DNA of 64,000 bases from Thiothrix nivea DSM 5205 (GCF_000260135.1 NZ_JH651384.1:4076693-4140692); one strand, 5' to 3'. Shown: positions 1 through 10,079, counted from the stretch's first letter. The notes: a model not told the origin generated them from the letters alone. Program-made: numbers and translations.

Positions 1-1248
1 CAGGTTGGCAAGGGCGGAGGTGTTTGCATCCAGCAGGCTGAAATGCTGATCCAGATAAAGGCAATTCCCATGGTGCTTACAGACACCCGCAACAGCCTGT
101 TCCAGCCCGGCAATCACGCGCAGCAGGGTGGATTTGCCACTGCCGTTTTTACCCCGGATATGCCAACGTTCCCCCTGATGCAGGGTGAAAGACAAGGGTT
201 TATGCCTGACGTAGGGTAAAACCAGCCCGGCCACATGCAGGCACAGCTTGTTGAAGTTCGTTGCGGGGGCAAAGCGCAGGGTCTGCGGTTTGATGGTGTC
301 CATTTGTACTTGGGTGGCATTCAGTTCGGCCAGCAGTTGTGCGTTGCGTTGCTGGTGTTGTTGCCTGAGGGTGGCAAGATTGTTTTCGGCACGTTCCTGT
401 TGGGCGTCCAATAGCAGTTTGCTTTGTGAGCGGGCATAACGTTGCCGTTCACCCTGTTTACGGCGTTGGGCGGCTTTTTCCAGCGTAGTCTGTTGGGCCA
501 GTTTTTGTTGTTGGTGGGTTTTCCTGAGTGAGGTTAGCCGTTGTTCCGTGGCGGCAATTCTGGCCGTGCTGATGTTCTGGTAGAGCGTGTAGTTGCCACC
601 GTATTCATGCAGACCCTGCTGATCCAGCTCCAGAATTCGGTCGACCTGTTGCAGTAATTCGCGGTCATGGGAGGCAATCAGTGCACCTGCCGGGTGGTGG
701 ACGAGTTTTTGCCGTAGCCAGTCATGCCCTTCCGCATCCAGATGATTACCGGGTTCGTCCAGTAACAGATAGTGGTTGGGCAGCAGGAATGCCCGGCACA
801 GTGCCAGCCGGGTTTGTTCGCCACCGCTGAGACAATCTGCCGGTGCTGACAGGGGCCGGTGCAGCCCCGCGTCGTGCAATGCCTGATCCCATTGGGCAGG
901 CAGATGCCAGCGATTTTCCACCCGTACAAAATCCTGCTCGCGGCTTTCACCCCGCTGGATGCGCTGGAAACAGTCATGTAAATCACCGACACCCAGGGCA
1001 TCCGCCAGTCGCAAACCTTGCGGTCGCTCCAGTTGCTGCACCCAATGAAAAGGTACAAACCAGCGGATGCTGCCGTTGTTGGGTGGAAGAGCCTGTGCCA
1101 GCAATGCCAGCAACACAGACTTGCCTTGCCCGTTACGTCCGGTCAGCCCGGTCAGGCTAGCGGTTAGCGTGGTGGAAAGCCCGGAAAATACCGGTCTGGC
1201 ATCAAACTGCCGGGTCAATTGGGAAAACTGGCAAACAACGCGCGTCAT
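1..1248 (-). CDS. ABC-F family ATP-binding protein (3' end outside window)
   Basis: The reading frame is open from an ATG at 1248 to the window edge, so at least 416 residues are present and the C-terminus is missing. Two ATP-binding cassettes are visible with no membrane segments. The first has Walker A GRNGQGKS, signature LSGGEQTRLAL and a Walker B-like LLLDEPGNHLD. A charged Q/R/K-rich linker follows, then the second Walker A GKNGSGKS. This tandem-cassette soluble layout is that of ABC-F proteins, which act on the ribosome or in translation control rather than in transport. Which subfamily (Uup, YheS, YbiT or other) cannot be decided from the fragment. It is transcribed away from metH. Confidence 0.85.
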   Translation of the reverse strand, partial: MTRVVCQFSQLTRQFDARPVFSGLSTTLTASLTGLTGRNGQGKSVLLALLAQALPPNNGSIRWFVPFHWVQQLERPQGLRLADALGVGDLHDCFQRIQRGESREQDFVRVENRWHLPAQWDQALHDAGLHRPLSAPADCLSGGEQTRLALCRAFLLPNHYLLLDEPGNHLDAEGHDWLRQKLVHHPAGALIASHDRELLQQVDRILELDQQGLHEYGGNYTLYQNISTARIAATEQRLTSLRKTHQQQKLAQQTTLEKAAQRRKQGERQRYARSQSKLLLDAQQERAENNLATLRQQHQQRNAQLLAELNATQVQMDTIKPQTLRFAPATNFNKLCLHVAGLVLPYVRHKPLSFTLHQGERWHIRGKNGSGKSTLLRVIAGLEQAVAGVCKHHGNCLYLDQHFSLLDANTSALANL

Positions 1249-1415
1249 AGGGAACTCCTGACATATGCGACAGGCTACGACTGCGGGTAAGAAAAGTGTG
1301 GATGCAACGCTTGCCTGTACGACCAAACCGCCAGCATGGAAGCTGGATGAACGTGGTGATGACAGGACTTAGTTCATGGCGTCGAAAACTCCGGAGTGTG
1401 GGATTGCTATACTGG

Positions 1416-1438
1416 GGAAAAGCCTACAACAAGTAGGC
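1416..1438 (-). terminator. Rho-independent terminator after metH
   Basis: On the minus strand a GCCTAC / GTAGGC stem with a five-base loop is followed by TTTT. It starts about 16 bases past the metH stop codon, so it probably ends the metH transcript. Confidence 0.6.
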
Positions 1439-1453
1439 CGGTATGGCAATTTA

Positions 1454-4400
1454 TTACGCTTCATACCCCAATACTGGAGCCAGCCACCGTTCCATCTCCT
1501 CTATGCTCATCCCCTTACGCTTGGCGTAATCCTCCACCTGATCGCGCGCAATCCGCCCGATGCCGAAGTAGCGCGAATCCGGGTGGCTAAAATACCAGCC
1601 GGAGACAGACGAAGCCGGGTACATCGCAAACGAGCTGGTCAGTTCCATACCGGTATTTGCCTGCACATCCAGCAGTTCCCACAACGTGGCTTTTTCGGTG
1701 TGATCCGGGCAGGCCGGGTAGCCGGGGGCAGGGCGGATACCCTGGTATTTCTCGGCAATCAGCGCGTCGTTATCCAGCGTTTCGTTGGTGGCATACGCCC
1801 AGAATTCCTTGCGCACACGCTCGTGAATATGTTCCGCCAGCGCTTCGGCCAGCCGGTCGCACAAGGCTTCCAGCATGATGGCGCTGAAATCGTCGTGCTT
1901 GGCGCGGAAAGCTTCCAGATGTGGCTCAATGCCAAACCCGGCGCTGACCGCAAACACGCCCATCCAGTCTGCCTTGCCGGAATCCTTCGGTGCTACGAAA
2001 TCGCCCAGCGAGTAATTCGGCTGCTGCCCGTTCCGATCCATCTGCATCCGCAGGTTGTGCAGGGTGGCGCGCGGCTGGGTACGGGCTTCGTCGGCATACA
2101 CCACGATGTCGTCACCTTTGGCATTGGCCGGGAAGAAACCGACCAGCGCTTTCGCCTGTACCCACTTTTCCGCCACCAGTTTTTCCAGCATGGCTTTGGC
2201 GTCGGTCAACAGCTTGCTGGCTTCTTCGCCGACTACTTCGTCGGTCAGAATCGCCGGGAACTTGCCCGCCAGTTCCCAGCTACGGAAGAATGGCGTCCAG
2301 TCGATACGTTCCACCAGTTCCGCCAGCGGATAATCATCGAATTTGAGGATGCAGCCATCACCGGAATGCAGCAGTTCTGCATTGGCAGGAATAGCACTTT
2401 GCGCAATCTGCTGTTGTTTCGCTGCTTTTTGTTCGGCAATCTTCGCTTGCAACTCATGCGCAATACAGCAGTAAGTCTTCTTGTTCCCCTCCCCCCCTGC
2501 GGGGGAGGGGCTAGGGGTGGGGGGGAATGTGGCGGAGCACGCCATCTCCAAAATCTTCGGCTTAACCGGCGAATACTCACTCCAATCCGCCTTAAACCCA
2601 TTAGCCCGTGCATCCGCCAGACTCACCAGCTTTCTTTCCGTCTGATTGGCCGCACGCTTCACCCGCACCTGCTCATATTCCGCCCGAATGCTGGCGACAT
2701 ACCCTGCCTTCTGTTCCTTCGACAGCAGTGCACTTGCCACGCCCACGGCGCGGGACGCATCCTGCACATACACCACGATGTCATTCTTGTACTGCGGCTC
2801 AATCTTGACTGCCGTATGAATCTTGGAAGTGGTCGCGCCACCAATCAGCAACGGAACGTGGAAATCCTGCCGTTGCATTTCCTTCGCTACATGCACCATT
2901 TCATCCAGCGACGGCGTGATCAGGCCGGAAAGGCCGATAATGTCCACTTTCTCATCACGCGCCACCTGCAAAATCTTTTCCGCCGAAACCATCACGCCGA
3001 GGTCGATGACTTCGTAGCTGTTACATTGCAGCACCACGCCAACAATGTTCTTGCCGATGTCATGCACGTCGCCCTTGACCGTCGCCATCAGGATTTTGCC
3101 GTTGGCCTGTACGTCGCAGCCTTCCTTCTCGGCGGCCATGAACGGGTCGAGATAAGCCACCGCCTTCTTCATCACCCGTGCGGATTTGACCACCTGTGGC
3201 AGGAACATCTTGCCTGCGCCGAACAGGTCGCCGACCACGTTCATGCCATCCATCAGCGGGCCTTCGATGACCAGCAGCGGGCGCCCCAGTTTCACGCGGG
3301 CTTCTTCGGTGTCTTCGTCAACGTAGGCGTCGATACCCTTGACCAGCGCATGTTCGAGGCGCTTTTCGACCGGCCAGCTACGCCATTCCAGATCTTCCTT
3401 CTTGGTTTCAACATTGCCGTCGCCCTTGTAGTTGGGGGCAATGTCGAGCAGGCGTTCGGTCGCGCCCGCATCCTTGTTCTGGATCACATCTTCAACCGCA
3501 TCGCGCAACTCGGCTGGAATATCGTCGTAGACCGCCATTTGCGCAGCATTGACGATACCCATGTTCATCCCGGCCTTGATGGCGTGGTAGAGGAACACGC
3601 TGTGGATGGCTTCGCGCACCGGGTTGTTGCCCCGGAACGAGAACGACACGTTGGAAACGCCGCCGGAAATGCTCGTGTATGGCAGGTTCTGCTTGATCCA
3701 GCGGGTGGCCTCGATGAAATCGACCGCGTAGTTGTTGTGTTCGTCGATGCCGGTGGCGACCGCGAAAATGTTGGGGTCGAAAATGATGTCTTCCGGCGGG
3801 AAGCCAACCTGTTCGGTCAGAATCTTGTAAGCACGGGCGCAAATCTCGATCTTGCGCGCTTCCGTATCTGCCTGACCTTTTTCGTCAAAGGCCATCACGA
3901 TCACCGCAGCACCGTAACGGCGCACCAGCCGGGCTTGCTGGATAAATTTTTCCTCGCCTTCCTTCATCGAAATCGAATTGACGATGCCCTTGCCCTGGAT
4001 GCATTTCAGGCCAGCCTCGATGACTTCCCACTTGGAGGAGTCGACCATCACCGGCACCCGCGCGATGTCGGGTTCGGAGGCAACCAGATTGAGGAAGCGG
4101 TGCATTTCCTTTTCCGCATCCAACAAGCCTTCGTCCATGTTCACGTCGATGACCTGTGCGCCGTTTTCGACCTGATCCAGCGCGACTTGCAGGGCTTCGG
4201 TGTACTGGCCATCCTTGATCAGGCGTTTGAATTTGGCGGAACCGGTGACATTGGTGCGTTCGCCGACGTTGACGAACAGGCTATCCTTGCCGATGTTGAA
4301 CGGCTCCAACCCTGACAGGCGCATTTCGCGCGGCAGGTCGGGAATCTGGCGCGGGGCAATGCCATCGACCGCTTTGGCAATGGCTGCGATATGTGGCGGG

Positions 4401-5332
4401 GTAGTGCCACAGCAGCCGCCAACGATATTCAGGAAACCGCTTTGCGCCCATTCCTTGATGTGCCCGGCCACTTCGTCCGGCCCCATGTCATATTCGCCCA
4501 TTTCGTTCGGCAAACCGGCGTTGGGGTGCGCGGAGACGAAAGTGGCGCTGACGCGCGACATTTCTTCGACATACTGGCGCAGCAGGTCAGGCCCGAGCGC
4601 ACAGTTAAGGCCGAAGGACAGCGCATCGGCGTGTGACAGCGAGTTGTAGAATGCTTCGGTGGTCTGGCCGGACAGGGTACGCCCGGACTGGTCGGTAATG
4701 GTGCCGGAAATCATGATCGGCAGCTCCACCCCGTCTTCGTCGAACACCTGCTTGACCGCAAACACGGCGGCCTTGGCATTGAGCGTGTCGAAAATGGTTT
4801 CGATCAGGATGATGTCCGCGCCGCCTTCGATCAGGCCACGGGTGGATTCCATGTAATTCATCACCAGTTCGTCGAAGGTGACGTTGCGGAAACCGGGGTC
4901 GTTCACATCCGGGGAAATGGAACAGGTGCGGCTGGTGGGGCCGAGTACGCCTGCGACGAAGCGCGGTTTGTCCGGCGTGCTGTATTCGTCGGCCACGGAA
5001 CGCGCCAGTTTTGCTGCCGCTACGTTGATTTCATACGCCAGCTCTTCCATGTCGTAGTCGTGCATGGAAATGCGCGTGGCATTGAAGGTATTGGTTTCGA
5101 GAATGTCCGCACCCGCTGCCAGATACTGGCCGTGGATTTCGCGGATGATTTGCGGTTGGGTCAGCACCAGCAGGTCGTTGTTGCCCTTCACATCCGAATG
5201 CCAGTCGTGGAAGCGTTCGCCACGATAGTCGGCTTCCTGCAATTTGTAGCGCTGGATCATGGTGCCCATTGCGCCGTCGAGGATCAGGATGCGTTGGGAA
5301 ATGGCCTGTTGGAGTTGTGCTGTGCGGGTCAT
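1454..5332 (-). CDS. metH: Cobalamin-dependent methionine synthase
   Basis: Transfers the methyl group of 5-methyltetrahydrofolate to homocysteine through enzyme-bound cobalamin, making methionine in the cytoplasm. All four modules are visible in order: homocysteine domain with zinc ligands in GGCCGTTP (about residues 305-312), pterin-binding domain, B12-binding domain with [10 protein letters not shown] (cobalamin-ligand His near 757), and the C-terminal AdoMet activation domain with [15 protein letters not shown]. It is 1292 residues against about 1227 in E. coli. Part of the excess is a low-complexity insert near residues 932-950 ([14 protein letters not shown]) encoded by a G/C-rich palindromic repeat between the B12 and activation domains. 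The frame is intact. No cobalamin or SAM riboswitch was recognised upstream. Confidence 0.97.
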   Translation of the reverse strand: MTRTAQLQQAISQRILILDGAMGTMIQRYKLQEADYRGERFHDWHSDVKGNNDLLVLTQPQIIREIHGQYLAAGADILETNTFNATRISMHDYDMEELAYEINVAAAKLARSVADEYSTPDKPRFVAGVLGPTSRTCSISPDVNDPGFRNVTFDELVMNYMESTRGLIEGGADIILIETIFDTLNAKAAVFAVKQVFDEDGVELPIMISGTITDQSGRTLSGQTTEAFYNSLSHADALSFGLNCALGPDLLRQYVEEMSRVSATFVSAHPNAGLPNEMGEYDMGPDEVAGHIKEWAQSGFLNIVGGCCGTTPPHIAAIAKAVDGIAPRQIPDLPREMRLSGLEPFNIGKDSLFVNVGERTNVTGSAKFKRLIKDGQYTEALQVALDQVENGAQVIDVNMDEGLLDAEKEMHRFLNLVASEPDIARVPVMVDSSKWEVIEAGLKCIQGKGIVNSISMKEGEEKFIQQARLVRRYGAAVIVMAFDEKGQADTEARKIEICARAYKILTEQVGFPPEDIIFDPNIFAVATGIDEHNNYAVDFIEATRWIKQNLPYTSISGGVSNVSFSFRGNNPVREAIHSVFLYHAIKAGMNMGIVNAAQMAVYDDIPAELRDAVEDVIQNKDAGATERLLDIAPNYKGDGNVETKKEDLEWRSWPVEKRLEHALVKGIDAYVDEDTEEARVKLGRPLLVIEGPLMDGMNVVGDLFGAGKMFLPQVVKSARVMKKAVAYLDPFMAAEKEGCDVQANGKILMATVKGDVHDIGKNIVGVVLQCNSYEVIDLGVMVSAEKILQVARDEKVDIIGLSGLITPSLDEMVHVAKEMQRQDFHVPLLIGGATTSKIHTAVKIEPQYKNDIVVYVQDASRAVGVASALLSKEQKAGYVASIRAEYEQVRVKRAANQTERKLVSLADARANGFKADWSEYSPVKPKILEMACSATFPPTPSPSPAGGEGNKKTYCCIAHELQAKIAEQKAAKQQQIAQSAIPANAELLHSGDGCILKFDDYPLAELVERIDWTPFFRSWELAGKFPAILTDEVVGEEASKLLTDAKAMLEKLVAEKWVQAKALVGFFPANAKGDDIVVYADEARTQPRATLHNLRMQMDRNGQQPNYSLGDFVAPKDSGKADWMGVFAVSAGFGIEPHLEAFRAKHDDFSAIMLEALCDRLAEALAEHIHERVRKEFWAYATNETLDNDALIAEKYQGIRPAPGYPACPDHTEKATLWELLDVQANTGMELTSSFAMYPASSVSGWYFSHPDSRYFGIGRIARDQVEDYAKRKGMSIEEMERWLAPVLGYEA
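2486..2525. repeat. Palindromic C/G-rich repeat inserted in frame in metH
   Basis: A run of C-rich sequence is followed by its G-rich complement (CCCCTCCCCCCC, TGC, GGGGGAGGGG) and a further G-rich tail. It encodes the [12 protein letters not shown] insert of MetH in a domain linker. Similar C-rich/G-rich hairpins occur inside rlmKL (54440-54476) and, of another type, inside the TIR gene near 51215. Confidence 0.6.
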
Positions 5333-5466
5333 GGTCGAAACCGGGTCTTATCAAAAAAGGGGTCATCGTAACATATAAGAAAAGTTTGCCTAACTGCTAT
5401 CGTTTTCCAGTTTTGGAAATTTTGGGCTAAGATTTGGTCTGTTTTAATCATTAAGCGGATTATGCC

Positions 5467-6597
5467 GTGATTTATCGAAAGGAAATTGACGGGTTGCGTG
5501 CCGTCGCCGTTCTTCCTGTCATCTTCTACCATGCCGGTTTTGCTTGGTTTCCCGGTGGCTATGTGGGTGTGGATGTGTTTTTCGTCATCAGCGGTTACCT
5601 GATCACCTCCATTATTCTGGGTGAGCTGGAAGCAGGACGTTTTACCCTGGCCGGATTCTACGAACGTCGCGCCCGCCGCATCCTGCCCGCGCTGTTTTTT
5701 GTGTTGCTGGCCTGCCTGCCATTTGCCTGGTTGTGGTTACTGCCGGACGAGCTGACAGCTTTTGGTCAAAGTGTTATGGCGGTGGTGGGGTTTGTCTCCA
5801 ACATCCTGTTCTGGTTGCAAACCGACTATTTTGGCCCGACGGCGGAGCAGATTCCACTGCTGCATACCTGGAGCCTGGCGGTGGAGGAGCAGTATTACTT
5901 GTTGTTCCCGCTATTCATGTTGCTGGCATGGAAACTGGGCAAGCGCTGGTTGGTGGGCGTGATTGCAGCTGTTGCGCTACTCAGCCTGGGTTGGTCGGAA
6001 TGGTTGTGGCGGCAGTCGGTGGAAGCCAATTTCTACCTGATTCCCAGCCGTGCGTGGGAATTGATGGTGGGGGCACTGACGGCGTTTTACCTTCATAAAA
6101 ATACGGCTGCGCAGGGAAGGGCGGCACAGTTCGCCAGCCTGTTGGGGTTGGGGTTGCTGGCTTGCGCTGTGCTGCTGTTTGATAACGGTATCCCGTTCCC
6201 CAGCCTGTATGCGCTCGTCCCGGTGGTGGGGGCTGCGTTGCTGATCCTGTTTGCCCGTCCAGCAACCTGGGTTGGGCGCTTGCTGGCTTGCCGGGTGTTG
6301 GTGGGTATCGGGTTGGTTTCCTACAGCGCCTATCTATGGCATCAGCCAGTGTTTGTGTTCGCGCGGATGCAAAGTATGGAAGAGCCAGGTATGGAACTAA
6401 TGGCGGCCTTGAGCTTGCTGTCGTTGCTATTGGCGTGGTTTAGCTGGCGCTGGGTAGAAAAACCGTTCCGCGACCGCCGCCATTTTACCCGCAAGCAAAT
6501 CTTTACCAGCGCAGCCATCGGCAGTTTGATATTGCTGGCGATTGGCGGCTGGTTGGTGTGGGCGCAAGGCGTCCCCAGCCGCTTTACAGGACTTTGA
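5467..6597 (+). CDS. Acyltransferase family 3 membrane protein
   Basis: A 376-residue polytopic membrane protein. The N-terminus reads YRKEIDGLRAVAVLPVIFYH, the start of acyltransferase-3 (OafA/PatB-like) domains, with the family's FFVISGYLI and WSLAVEEQYYLLFP motifs and about ten hydrophobic segments. The family O-acylates surface polysaccharides or lipids from the cytoplasmic side. Many relatives of this type carry a C-terminal SGNH hydrolase domain. Here the protein stops at GVPSRFTGL, just where that domain would begin, so it is either a stand-alone form or truncated. The start is a GTG. Confidence 0.85.
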   Translation: MIYRKEIDGLRAVAVLPVIFYHAGFAWFPGGYVGVDVFFVISGYLITSIILGELEAGRFTLAGFYERRARRILPALFFVLLACLPFAWLWLLPDELTAFGQSVMAVVGFVSNILFWLQTDYFGPTAEQIPLLHTWSLAVEEQYYLLFPLFMLLAWKLGKRWLVGVIAAVALLSLGWSEWLWRQSVEANFYLIPSRAWELMVGALTAFYLHKNTAAQGRAAQFASLLGLGLLACAVLLFDNGIPFPSLYALVPVVGAALLILFARPATWVGRLLACRVLVGIGLVSYSAYLWHQPVFVFARMQSMEEPGMELMAALSLLSLLLAWFSWRWVEKPFRDRRHFTRKQIFTSAAIGSLILLAIGGWLVWAQGVPSRFTGL

Positions 6598-6615
6598 TCG
6601 CATAAGGACTAACGG

Positions 6616-6996
6616 ATGCAGACTGGCGAAAAACTACTTTTGAGCATCATCGAGCTGGGTGGCTACCCGGATTTTACCCCTTTGTACCAGCGGCTGGGTT
6701 ACACCGTTGAGCGCCAGACCAGTATGCGCAAGGTGCTACAATTCCTGAAGAAAAACACCCCGGCGGTGATCGTGGCGGAATTCAATTATCAGTCGGATTT
6801 CCGTGACCGCACCAGCAGCCTGGAATCCATGATGGCGGTGGTGCAGCGCTTGCCAGATGTGCGTGTGATCGTGTTTTACGATAAAGAACAGGCGCATCAG
6901 TTGGCGCGGCTGGAGGCACGTTTTCTGTTGGCGGCCAAGTTGGCGTTTCCGGTGACGGAGGCGATGGTGGAAGAGACGCTGGTGAAACTTCGTTGA
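6616..6996 (+). CDS. Conserved hypothetical 126-aa protein
   Basis: Soluble, with no signal peptide. It begins 18 bases after the acyltransferase stop, so the two are probably co-transcribed. Alternating hydrophobic strands (AVIVAEF, DVRVIVFYD) and helices resemble a small receiver-like alpha/beta fold, but no phosphoacceptor pattern can be assigned. Function unknown. A strong bidirectional hairpin follows it. Confidence 0.6.
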   Translation: MQTGEKLLLSIIELGGYPDFTPLYQRLGYTVERQTSMRKVLQFLKKNTPAVIVAEFNYQSDFRDRTSSLESMMAVVQRLPDVRVIVFYDKEQAHQLARLEARFLLAAKLAFPVTEAMVEETLVKLR

Positions 6997-7014
6997 TCAA
7001 AAAATCCGCAAAAC

Positions 7015-7043
7015 AAAAAGCCACCCATCAAAGGCGGCTTTTT
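7015..7043. terminator. Bidirectional terminator
   Basis: AAAAAGCC-A-CC pairs with GG-C-GGCTTTTT around a short loop, with an A-run before and a T-run after. It lies between the convergent hypothetical gene at 6616-6996 and the YidB-like gene, and would serve both. Confidence 0.75.
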
Positions 7044-7066
7044 GCTGCGTTTGTCAGTCAGGCTGA

Positions 7067-7537
7067 TTAACGGCCAAACAGCTTGCTTGCCAGACCTATT
7101 GCGCCTTGTACGCCGCCAACGGCGTCCAGCAGGCTGCCCATATCCAGTGAGCCATTGGGTGACGCTTTGTCGACCACTTCCGGTACGGAGGCTTGCAGGC
7201 CACTGACGGCCTGATCGCGGCTGATACCCAGTTGTTGGGCGAACGCGGCGATTTTGTCCTGCCCGAACATCTGGTTTAACTGGCTGCCACTGGGTTGCTG
7301 GTTGGCTCCATTGCCAAGCCATGAGGACGCCAGTGACGCAAGGCCGGAGTCGCCACCACCCTGCATACCGGAGATCATGGAAGCCAAACCGGCCAAACCA
7401 CCGGCCTGTGCCTGGTTTTGGCCGCCACCCATCAGACCCATCATGGCTGAGGCGATTTCGGTCATTTCCAGCTGGCCATCATGGTCTTTATCCAGCTGGT
7501 TTTTGAAAAGCTGTACAGCAAGTTGCATCATATCCAT
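7067..7537 (-). CDS. YidB-like protein with an N-terminal EF-hand
   Basis: 156 residues. Residues near 16-30 contain a DKDHDGQLEMTE loop, a good match to the calcium-binding EF-hand pattern DxDxDG. The rest is Gly/Gln-rich and ends in a YidB/DUF937-like C-terminal segment (LGISRDQAVSGLQASVPEVVDK and a PNGSLD turn). The family is small and cytoplasmic with unknown role. The gene is 18 bases downstream of kbp on the same strand, so the pair is probably one transcript ending at the terminator at 7015-7043. Confidence 0.7.
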   Translation of the reverse strand: MDMMQLAVQLFKNQLDKDHDGQLEMTEIASAMMGLMGGGQNQAQAGGLAGLASMISGMQGGGDSGLASLASSWLGNGANQQPSGSQLNQMFGQDKIAAFAQQLGISRDQAVSGLQASVPEVVDKASPNGSLDMGSLLDAVGGVQGAIGLASKLFGR

Positions 7538-7555
7538 GTGTGCTGATATCTCCGG

Positions 7556-7999
7556 TTAGATGTTTTTAGGAATGCGGATTTTTTGACCAGGAAAGATCTT
7601 GTTGGCATCCTTGATGACTTCACGGTTGACTTCCACGATTTTGGCGTATTTTGCACCGTTACCGTAAGCATGTTCCGCGATTCCCCACAGGGTGTCGCCT
7701 TTCTTGATGGTATAGAATTCATCGTCACCACCAACTTGGGAACCATCGGAAACTGATATGCCGTCGGCCTTGACTTCCTGGATACCCAGTGCGTTGCCTG
7801 CCATCAGGACAGCTTTTTCCAAAGCTTCGGCGGATTTTGCTTCCCCACTCAATGTGGCGACGCCATCCTTGACCTCGACTTTCAGGCCACTGACGCCGGG
7901 GTTATCTTCTTCGATGTGCTGCTGGAGTGCTGCGGGTGCTTCTTCCTCCTTGCCGAAAATTTTCTTGCCGATGTCGCGGGCAAAATCAAACAGTCCCAT
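7556..7999 (-). CDS. kbp: BON-LysM protein, potassium-binding protein Kbp (YgaU) family
   Basis: 147 residues against 149 in E. coli Kbp, with the same order: short N-terminal helix MGLFDFARDIGKKIFG, a BON domain (about residues 25-90, with VEVKDGVATLSGEA) and a C-terminal LysM domain (about 95-146, with YTIKKGDTLWGIAEHAYGN). Kbp is a cytoplasmic potassium sensor. No signal peptide is present, in keeping with that. The likely ribosome-binding site is AGGAGA just before the ATG. Followed by the YidB-like gene. Confidence 0.88.
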   Translation of the reverse strand: MGLFDFARDIGKKIFGKEEEAPAALQQHIEEDNPGVSGLKVEVKDGVATLSGEAKSAEALEKAVLMAGNALGIQEVKADGISVSDGSQVGGDDEFYTIKKGDTLWGIAEHAYGNGAKYAKIVEVNREVIKDANKIFPGQKIRIPKNI

Positions 8000-8132
8000 C
8001 TTATTTTCTCCTATGAATTACGAGTGGATTGATCTCCACGCATAGTATAGACGGTTTATGCGAAATAACCATTTGAACCGACTATCAGTCGGCCTGATTG
8101 GCCAGAAGGTTCAATAGGGCTGCCTATATTTT

Positions 8133-8750
8133 TTAGGCAAGGAATGTGCCGAATTTGACCAAACGCTGTTGCCAATAGGTCTTGCTGAGGTTATCCACGG
8201 AAACTTTACCCCCACCTGAAGCGGCGTGAATAAATTCCCCCCGCCCGATATAAATGCCGACATGGTTGACTGCGCTGCCACTGGTGCGGAAGAAAATCAG
8301 GTCGCCGGGGCGCATTTGTTCAAAGCTGATGGTACGGCTGGCGCTGCTTTGCTGCGCGGCAGTACGGGGCAGGGTGATACCGTGTGCATTTTTGTAGACG
8401 TATTGGGTCAGGCCACTGCAATCAAAGCCTTCACGTGGGGTTTCACCGCCAAACTTGTAGGGGATGCCAAGTGCCTGATGAGCCTGCGCTAATAGTGCCC
8501 GCCGCGCTGGGGCATCAGCAGGCTCATATTGTTGCGAGAACGGCTGATACTGCTGGGAAAAAACCGGTTGGGATGCATAAGGCTGGTTATAACTGGTGAA
8601 ATAGGGTTTCGCCCCGCCCTGATAAACACCTGGAACAGTGTGGTTCCAGTAAGGATATTGCGCACTTTGTGAGTATGACCCCATTGGCGCACAGCCCCCA
8701 AAAAGTACTGCTGTAGCCCCCAGCAGCAGGGCTAGTGTAATTTTGCCCAT
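8133..8750 (-). CDS. NlpC/P60 peptidoglycan endopeptidase lipoprotein
   Basis: 205 residues. An N-terminal signal with lipobox LFGGC predicts an outer- or inner-membrane lipoprotein. A Tyr/Gln-rich spacer (about residues 25-80) precedes an NlpC/P60 domain with the catalytic Cys in GFDCSGL, His in NHVGIYIG and a second His in FIHA. The family cleaves peptide stems of peptidoglycan (MepS/Spr type). The gene stands alone, between a terminator upstream and the kbp transcript downstream. Confidence 0.9.
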   Translation of the reverse strand: MGKITLALLLGATAVLFGGCAPMGSYSQSAQYPYWNHTVPGVYQGGAKPYFTSYNQPYASQPVFSQQYQPFSQQYEPADAPARRALLAQAHQALGIPYKFGGETPREGFDCSGLTQYVYKNAHGITLPRTAAQQSSASRTISFEQMRPGDLIFFRTSGSAVNHVGIYIGRGEFIHAASGGGKVSVDNLSKTYWQQRLVKFGTFLA

Positions 8751-8825
8751 AATATTCTTGTACCCTGTTTTTTGTTATGCATTTAGAACCAGGGTTGATT
8801 CTATAAGTTCAAAACTGAACACAAA

Positions 8826-8866
8826 CAAAAAAACCCGGCTCAACAATGACAGTTGGTCGGGTTTTG
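8826..8866 (-). terminator. Terminator after the DsrC-like gene
   Basis: On the minus strand AAAACCCG pairs with CGGGTTTT across a loop of about 20 bases, followed by TTTTTTGT. It starts about 20 bases after the stop of the DsrC-like gene. Confidence 0.7.
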
Positions 8867-8884
8867 CGGGGAAATTAAGGGGTA

Positions 8885-9256
8885 TTACCAGTTGGTGCCG
8901 AAACTTCTGTCGCTTTCATTGCTCAGTTTGGGAAGGTCGGCCAAATCGTGAATGGTGCTTAGCGGGCCGTCCGGGAACAGTTGGTAGAGGTATTTGCGCC
9001 CACCTTGGGGAGTGAATTCTTCCTGCAACATGTCGGCAAGTTGCCGGGCGTTCTGGCAGTCATCGCAGTGCTCGTAAAAATCTAGCACGAAATCAATGGC
9101 AGCCATGTGTTCGGCAGTCAGTTGCATACCCCGCTCCCTGGCGTGCCGCTCGATCAGGCTGTAGACGCTTTCCGTTTTAAGGGTGGGTAGTGGCGCGCGC
9201 ATGACAGGCTCTGCGCGTGGGAACATTTCATCCAGAGAAACATCGCTAAACATCAT
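8885..9256 (-). CDS. DsrC/TusE-family protein lacking the C-terminal cysteines
   Basis: 123 residues. The core matches DsrC/TusE: LTAEHMAAIDFVLDFYEH, then KYLYQLFPDGP and a LADLPK tail. In DsrC and TusE the C-terminal arm carries one or two conserved cysteines that carry sulfur. Here the arm ends SNESDRSFGTNW with no cysteine. The only cysteines are Cys64 and Cys67, inside the helical core. DsrC-like proteins without these cysteines have been grouped as putative regulators (RspA) in sulfur-metabolising bacteria; that role is inference here. A strong AGGAGGG ribosome-binding site precedes an ATGATG start. Monocistronic, with its own terminator. Confidence 0.75.
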   Translation of the reverse strand: MMFSDVSLDEMFPRAEPVMRAPLPTLKTESVYSLIERHARERGMQLTAEHMAAIDFVLDFYEHCDDCQNARQLADMLQEEFTPQGGRKYLYQLFPDGPLSTIHDLADLPKLSNESDRSFGTNW

Positions 9257-9392
9257 GATTATAACCCTCCTGATTGTGTCTTTTGTGGCGATTTAGGACT
9301 CTTGCTATCTCTAGTGGTATAGGATTCTTTAGCTGTATATTACCAAAGTAGTATTCTTGAGTGTATAAGTCAAGTAATGGGGCGTTTTTCAT

Positions 9393-10079
9393 TTGGCGTC
9401 AGCGGAAATCGAAAGGGTGATGCGTTATGCTTTTCCCGCAAAGCAATACGGAGCAAGCATACCGATGGACAATACCCCGCCACGTTTCCGCAGTCTGAGC
9501 CTGGCAGGCTATGGGTGGATGCCTGCCGACTGGCCGATGGTGTTTTATCCCGACGATTTGCCGGAAAGTTGGTGTGTTTCGTATTACGCCAACGAATTCA
9601 ATAGCATCTTGCTGCCAGCCGAAGGTTGGCGGAAGCCATTGTTGGAGGCTGCATTCTGGCAGTCGGAAGTGACGCCCGATTTTAGGTTCTATCTGGAGAT
9701 TACCCAGCAGCTGCTGCAAGGTGATGGTTGGGTCGAGGTGCAGGCAGCGGTTGAACGCTATCTGGCCGGGCAGGTAACGGGTTTGCTGGTTGAGGCTGAC
9801 GTGGCTGATATGCTGCCCGCAGACTGGCAGAAACAGTTCCCCATCCATCTGTTGAAACCCGCCACCGTATTGGCAGAAATGCCTGTGGGTGCGGATGCTC
9901 AAACCGGCGTGCTGCGAACCCCTCAGGCGCTCACACCATTGGCGCTACGTGGTGTGTTTGAGGAGCTGCAACAGTCCGCTGTTCACCGTGACATTGTGCT
10001 GTTTCTGGATGTCTCCTGGAATACGCTGGAGCAAATCCGTTTGATGCAGCAGATTTACGGCATTTGGGCGAGCGCCTAA
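9393..10079 (+). CDS. Hypothetical protein with a DUF72-like N-terminal pattern
   Basis: The frame opens at a TTG at 9393. In-frame ATGs at 9420 and 9465 are alternatives, and 9465 (MDNTPPRFRSLS) is attractive because the conserved-looking part begins there. The segment GYGWMPADWPMVFYPDDLP followed by YYANEFN resembles the opening of DUF72/YecE proteins (Gly-Trp, FYP, LP, YYA..FN). The rest does not match that family clearly, and the protein is short. No signal peptide. The 3' end overlaps the convergent zinc-ribbon gene by four bases. Confidence 0.55.
   Translation: MASAEIERVMRYAFPAKQYGASIPMDNTPPRFRSLSLAGYGWMPADWPMVFYPDDLPESWCVSYYANEFNSILLPAEGWRKPLLEAAFWQSEVTPDFRFYLEITQQLLQGDGWVEVQAAVERYLAGQVTGLLVEADVADMLPADWQKQFPIHLLKPATVLAEMPVGADAQTGVLRTPQALTPLALRGVFEELQQSAVHRDIVLFLDVSWNTLEQIRLMQQIYGIWASA

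Noticed and set aside
1376-4315. 979-codon open frame on the plus strand
   Set aside because: Exactly antisense to metH in a GC-rich region; His/Arg-rich translation without any domain.
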